From contig NZ_PXYK01000027.1 in NCBI RefSeq assembly GCF_003012745.1, forward strand, positions 16,131-80,130: a stretch of 64,000 nucleotides of DNA. Reading direction: 5' to 3'. A model generated the notes under the pieces. It was not told the DNA's origin. It saw only the letters and a program-made list of their open reading frames with translations, and ran no database searches. Each line of letters starts with the position of its first letter. Position 1 is the stretch's first letter. This document shows positions 62,299-64,000 of the stretch, piece by piece. The position numbers and the translations under genes are program-made. The stretch comes from Kumtagia ephedrae. Lineage in GTDB: Bacteria; Pseudomonadota; Alphaproteobacteria; Rhizobiales; Rhizobiaceae.

Positions 62299-63840
62299 AT
62301 GACCACGCTGACGATCGGCGAGCGCGAGCTGGACATAGCCGACGTCGTCGCGGCGTCGCGGGGAAGGATGCGCATCGCCGTGACGCCGGAGCTGCGCGAG
62401 CGCATGCAGCAGGCGCGCGACATCCTCGACGACCATCTGCGTCGCGACGTCCCGGTCTACGGCCTCAACACCGGCCTCGGCGGCAATATCGGCCACCGCA
62501 TCGCGCCCGACGAGGCGTCAGCGCTGCAGGCCGATCTCGTCATGGCGCGCGTGGCCGGCGTCGGCGCGCCGCTCTCCATAGAGGCAAGCCGCGCCGTCCT
62601 GTTCTGCCGCATCGCCGGCCTGGCGCAGGGCGGAGCAGGCATCTCGCTGCCGGTCTTCGACACGCTGGTCGCGATGCTGGCGGCCGACATGATACCGGTG
62701 ATCCCGTCGCGCGGCTCCACCGGCGCCAGCGACCTCGTCCAGACCATGAGCCTAGCCGCCGCCGCGATCGGCGCCGGCGCGGTGCACTGGCGCAGCCGGA
62801 CCATGCCGGCGGCGGAGGCGCTCGCGGCCGCCGGGCTGACGCTTGCCCGGCTGGCGCCGAAGGACGGGCTCTCCATCGGCAGCGCTTCCTCCGTCGCCTG
62901 CGCCATGGCCGCGCTGGCACTGGCCGAATTGGACGACCTGCTGGCCATGCACGTTGCCGCCGCGGCGCTCGCCTGCCAGGGTTTTGGCGCCAATCCGCAC
63001 CTGTTCGACGCCGAAGTCGTGGCGGCGCGGCCGGCCGGGCGTCAGGTCGAGGCGGCGGCGTTGTTCCGCCGGGCGCTGGCCGGCGGCGACTTCTTCACGC
63101 GCGTGCCGGCCAAGGTCCAGGACGCGATCTCGTTCCGCGCCCTGCCGCAGGTGATGGGCGCCGTCATGGCCGCGCGAGAGGCGGCGGCGCGGGAGGTCCG
63201 CGTCGAGCTCAACGGCGCCGCAGACAATCCCCTGGTGCTCGGCGCCGCCGGCCTGGTGCGGCCCTCGGCCAACTTCCTGACGCCGTCGCTGGCACTCGCC
63301 TTCGACACGCTGGCGATCGCCGTGGCGCAGCTCGCCACCGCATCGGTGCAGCGCTCGATCAAGCTGATGACGGCCCGACTCTCCGGCCTGCCCAACTATC
63401 TTTCGCCGGTCGGCGGCGCATCCGCCGGCTTCGTCCCAATGCAGAAGTCGCTCGCCGCCCTGCACGCGGAGATCCGGCTGAAGACGATTCCCGCCAGCAT
63501 CGACGGCGTGGTCGTGTCGGACATGGTCGAGGACATCGCCACCAACAGCGTGCTCGCCGTCTCGAAGTTCGGCGAGCAGTTCGAGCCGATGCGGTGGCTG
63601 ATCGCGATCGAGGCGATGGTCGCCGCGCAGGCGGTCGACCTGCGCCGCCGCGGCGAGCCCGGCCTGGCGCTGGGCCGGGCGGCGGGCGAGGTTTACCGGC
63701 GCCTGCGCGCCGTCGTCGTCGAATTGGATGCCGACCGGGCGACCGGTCCGGACGCGTCCGCCGCTCTTGGCGCCCTGTGGCATGCCGACAGCGTGGATGC
63801 CGTTCGCGGGATGTTGGAGCATGATCCCGAGAAGCTGTAA
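62299..63840 (+). CDS. Histidine ammonia-lyase superfamily protein with altered MIO site
   Basis: A 513-aa protein of the aromatic amino acid lyase/mutase fold, usual length. The N-terminal YGLNTGLGGNIGH and the region QDAISFRALPQVMGAV, ELNGAADNPLVLGAAG are clearly of the family. The site that makes the MIO electrophile is GSTGASDLVQ instead of GSVGASGDLAPL, so the Ala-Ser-Gly triad is not intact. The tyrosine of QDAYS is Ile, and the later SANQEDHV-type loop is changed to SDMVEDIATN. It may therefore catalyse a different reaction. Pairs with the cyclodeaminase gene. Confidence 0.85.
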   Translation: MTTLTIGERELDIADVVAASRGRMRIAVTPELRERMQQARDILDDHLRRDVPVYGLNTGLGGNIGHRIAPDEASALQADLVMARVAGVGAPLSIEASRAVLFCRIAGLAQGGAGISLPVFDTLVAMLAADMIPVIPSRGSTGASDLVQTMSLAAAAIGAGAVHWRSRTMPAAEALAAAGLTLARLAPKDGLSIGSASSVACAMAALALAELDDLLAMHVAAAALACQGFGANPHLFDAEVVAARPAGRQVEAAALFRRALAGGDFFTRVPAKVQDAISFRALPQVMGAVMAAREAAAREVRVELNGAADNPLVLGAAGLVRPSANFLTPSLALAFDTLAIAVAQLATASVQRSIKLMTARLSGLPNYLSPVGGASAGFVPMQKSLAALHAEIRLKTIPASIDGVVVSDMVEDIATNSVLAVSKFGEQFEPMRWLIAIEAMVAAQAVDLRRRGEPGLALGRAAGEVYRRLRAVVVELDADRATGPDASAALGALWHADSVDAVRGMLEHDPEKL

Positions 63841-63898
63841 AATTTGTCAGATAAATTTTGACCGATAAAGCCCCCTCTCCGTCTCGCCCTTCGGGCTC

Positions 63899-63999
63899 GC
63901 CACCTCTCCCCCACTTCGTGGGGGCGAGGAACCGCTGCCGCGATGCCAGCGCTTCTCCAGCCTGGGTTCCTCGCCCCCACGAAGTGGGGGAGAGGTGGC
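63899..63999. repeat. Large perfect inverted repeat (palindromic element)
   Basis: A 35-base arm at 63899-63933 is repeated exactly in inverted form at 63965-63999, with a 31-base loop. Each arm carries its own hairpin CCCCCAC-TTC-GTGGGGG. It is close in sequence to the unit at 36483-36511. It lies after the lyase-like gene and may act as a transcription stop or be a dispersed repeat. Confidence 0.85.
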
Positions 64000-64000
64000 G

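Overview
The window looks like a chromosomal accessory stretch from a high-GC alphaproteobacterium of the Hyphomicrobiales, most likely Mesorhizobium/Aminobacter-like. The reasons are GC-rich codon use throughout, many LysR/GntR/TetR/DeoR/LacI/RpiR-regulated ABC-importer catabolic operons, a SmoE-type polyol importer, a TGA-N9-TCA box of the RirA type before an iron operon, and GC-rich palindromic repeats containing CCCCCAC...GTGGGGG. I saw no rRNA, tRNA, CRISPR, phage or insertion sequence.

Layout. 1-2040: end of a nitrate/sulfonate-type ABC importer operon that finishes with a fumarylacetoacetate-hydrolase-family enzyme. 2098-6304: two LysR regulators and small housekeeping-like genes. 6532-9645: an RTX calcium-binding secreted protein with a strict 106-residue higher-order repeat. 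9781-19368: a GntR regulator divergent from an eight-gene catabolic operon (AA_synth protein, hydrolase/flavin-reductase fusion, LLM monooxygenase, aldehyde dehydrogenase, four-gene polyamine-type ABC importer); a promoter with a GntR palindrome over its -10 lies between them. 19429-29245: a ferric-siderophore uptake locus (AraC regulator, TonB receptor, FhuC-, FhuD- and FhuB-like importer, siderophore-interacting reductase, exporter-fold ABC protein). 29465-39414: a minus-strand catabolic operon with a NicX-like ring-cleavage dioxygenase, an acyl-CoA-dehydrogenase-fold enzyme, a SRPBCC/hydrolase ORF fused through palindromic repeats, a TetR regulator, a glutamine-synthetase-like ligase, a flavin reductase fused to a LysR effector domain, an amine permease and a deacetylase-like amidohydrolase. 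39819-48479: a polyol locus (DeoR, dehydrogenase, SmoEFGK-like importer, ADP-dependent-type sugar kinase, class I aldolase). 48585-51694: small unknown proteins and an isoaspartyl methyltransferase/erythromycin-esterase fusion. 51877-55466: a gentisate cleavage cluster with its GntR regulator. 55583-63840: assorted oxidoreductases and regulators, ending in an RpiR / ornithine-cyclodeaminase / histidine-ammonia-lyase-like set. 63899-63999: a large inverted repeat.

How it works together. Nearly every block pairs an importer with oxidation, ring-opening or amide/enol hydrolysis steps and a local regulator, so the window is a catabolic island for plant- or soil-derived aromatics, amines and polyols, with one iron-acquisition operon. 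The likeliest undescribed systems are the minus-strand operon at 29465-39414 (probably an N-containing aromatic or amine), the two-component flavin monooxygenase operon at 10588-19368, and the polyol kinase/aldolase route. The most unusual single proteins are the HTH-less flavin reductase-LysR fusion and the lyase homologue lacking the Ala-Ser-Gly MIO tripeptide. All functions are read from sequence motifs by eye; no database search was run.
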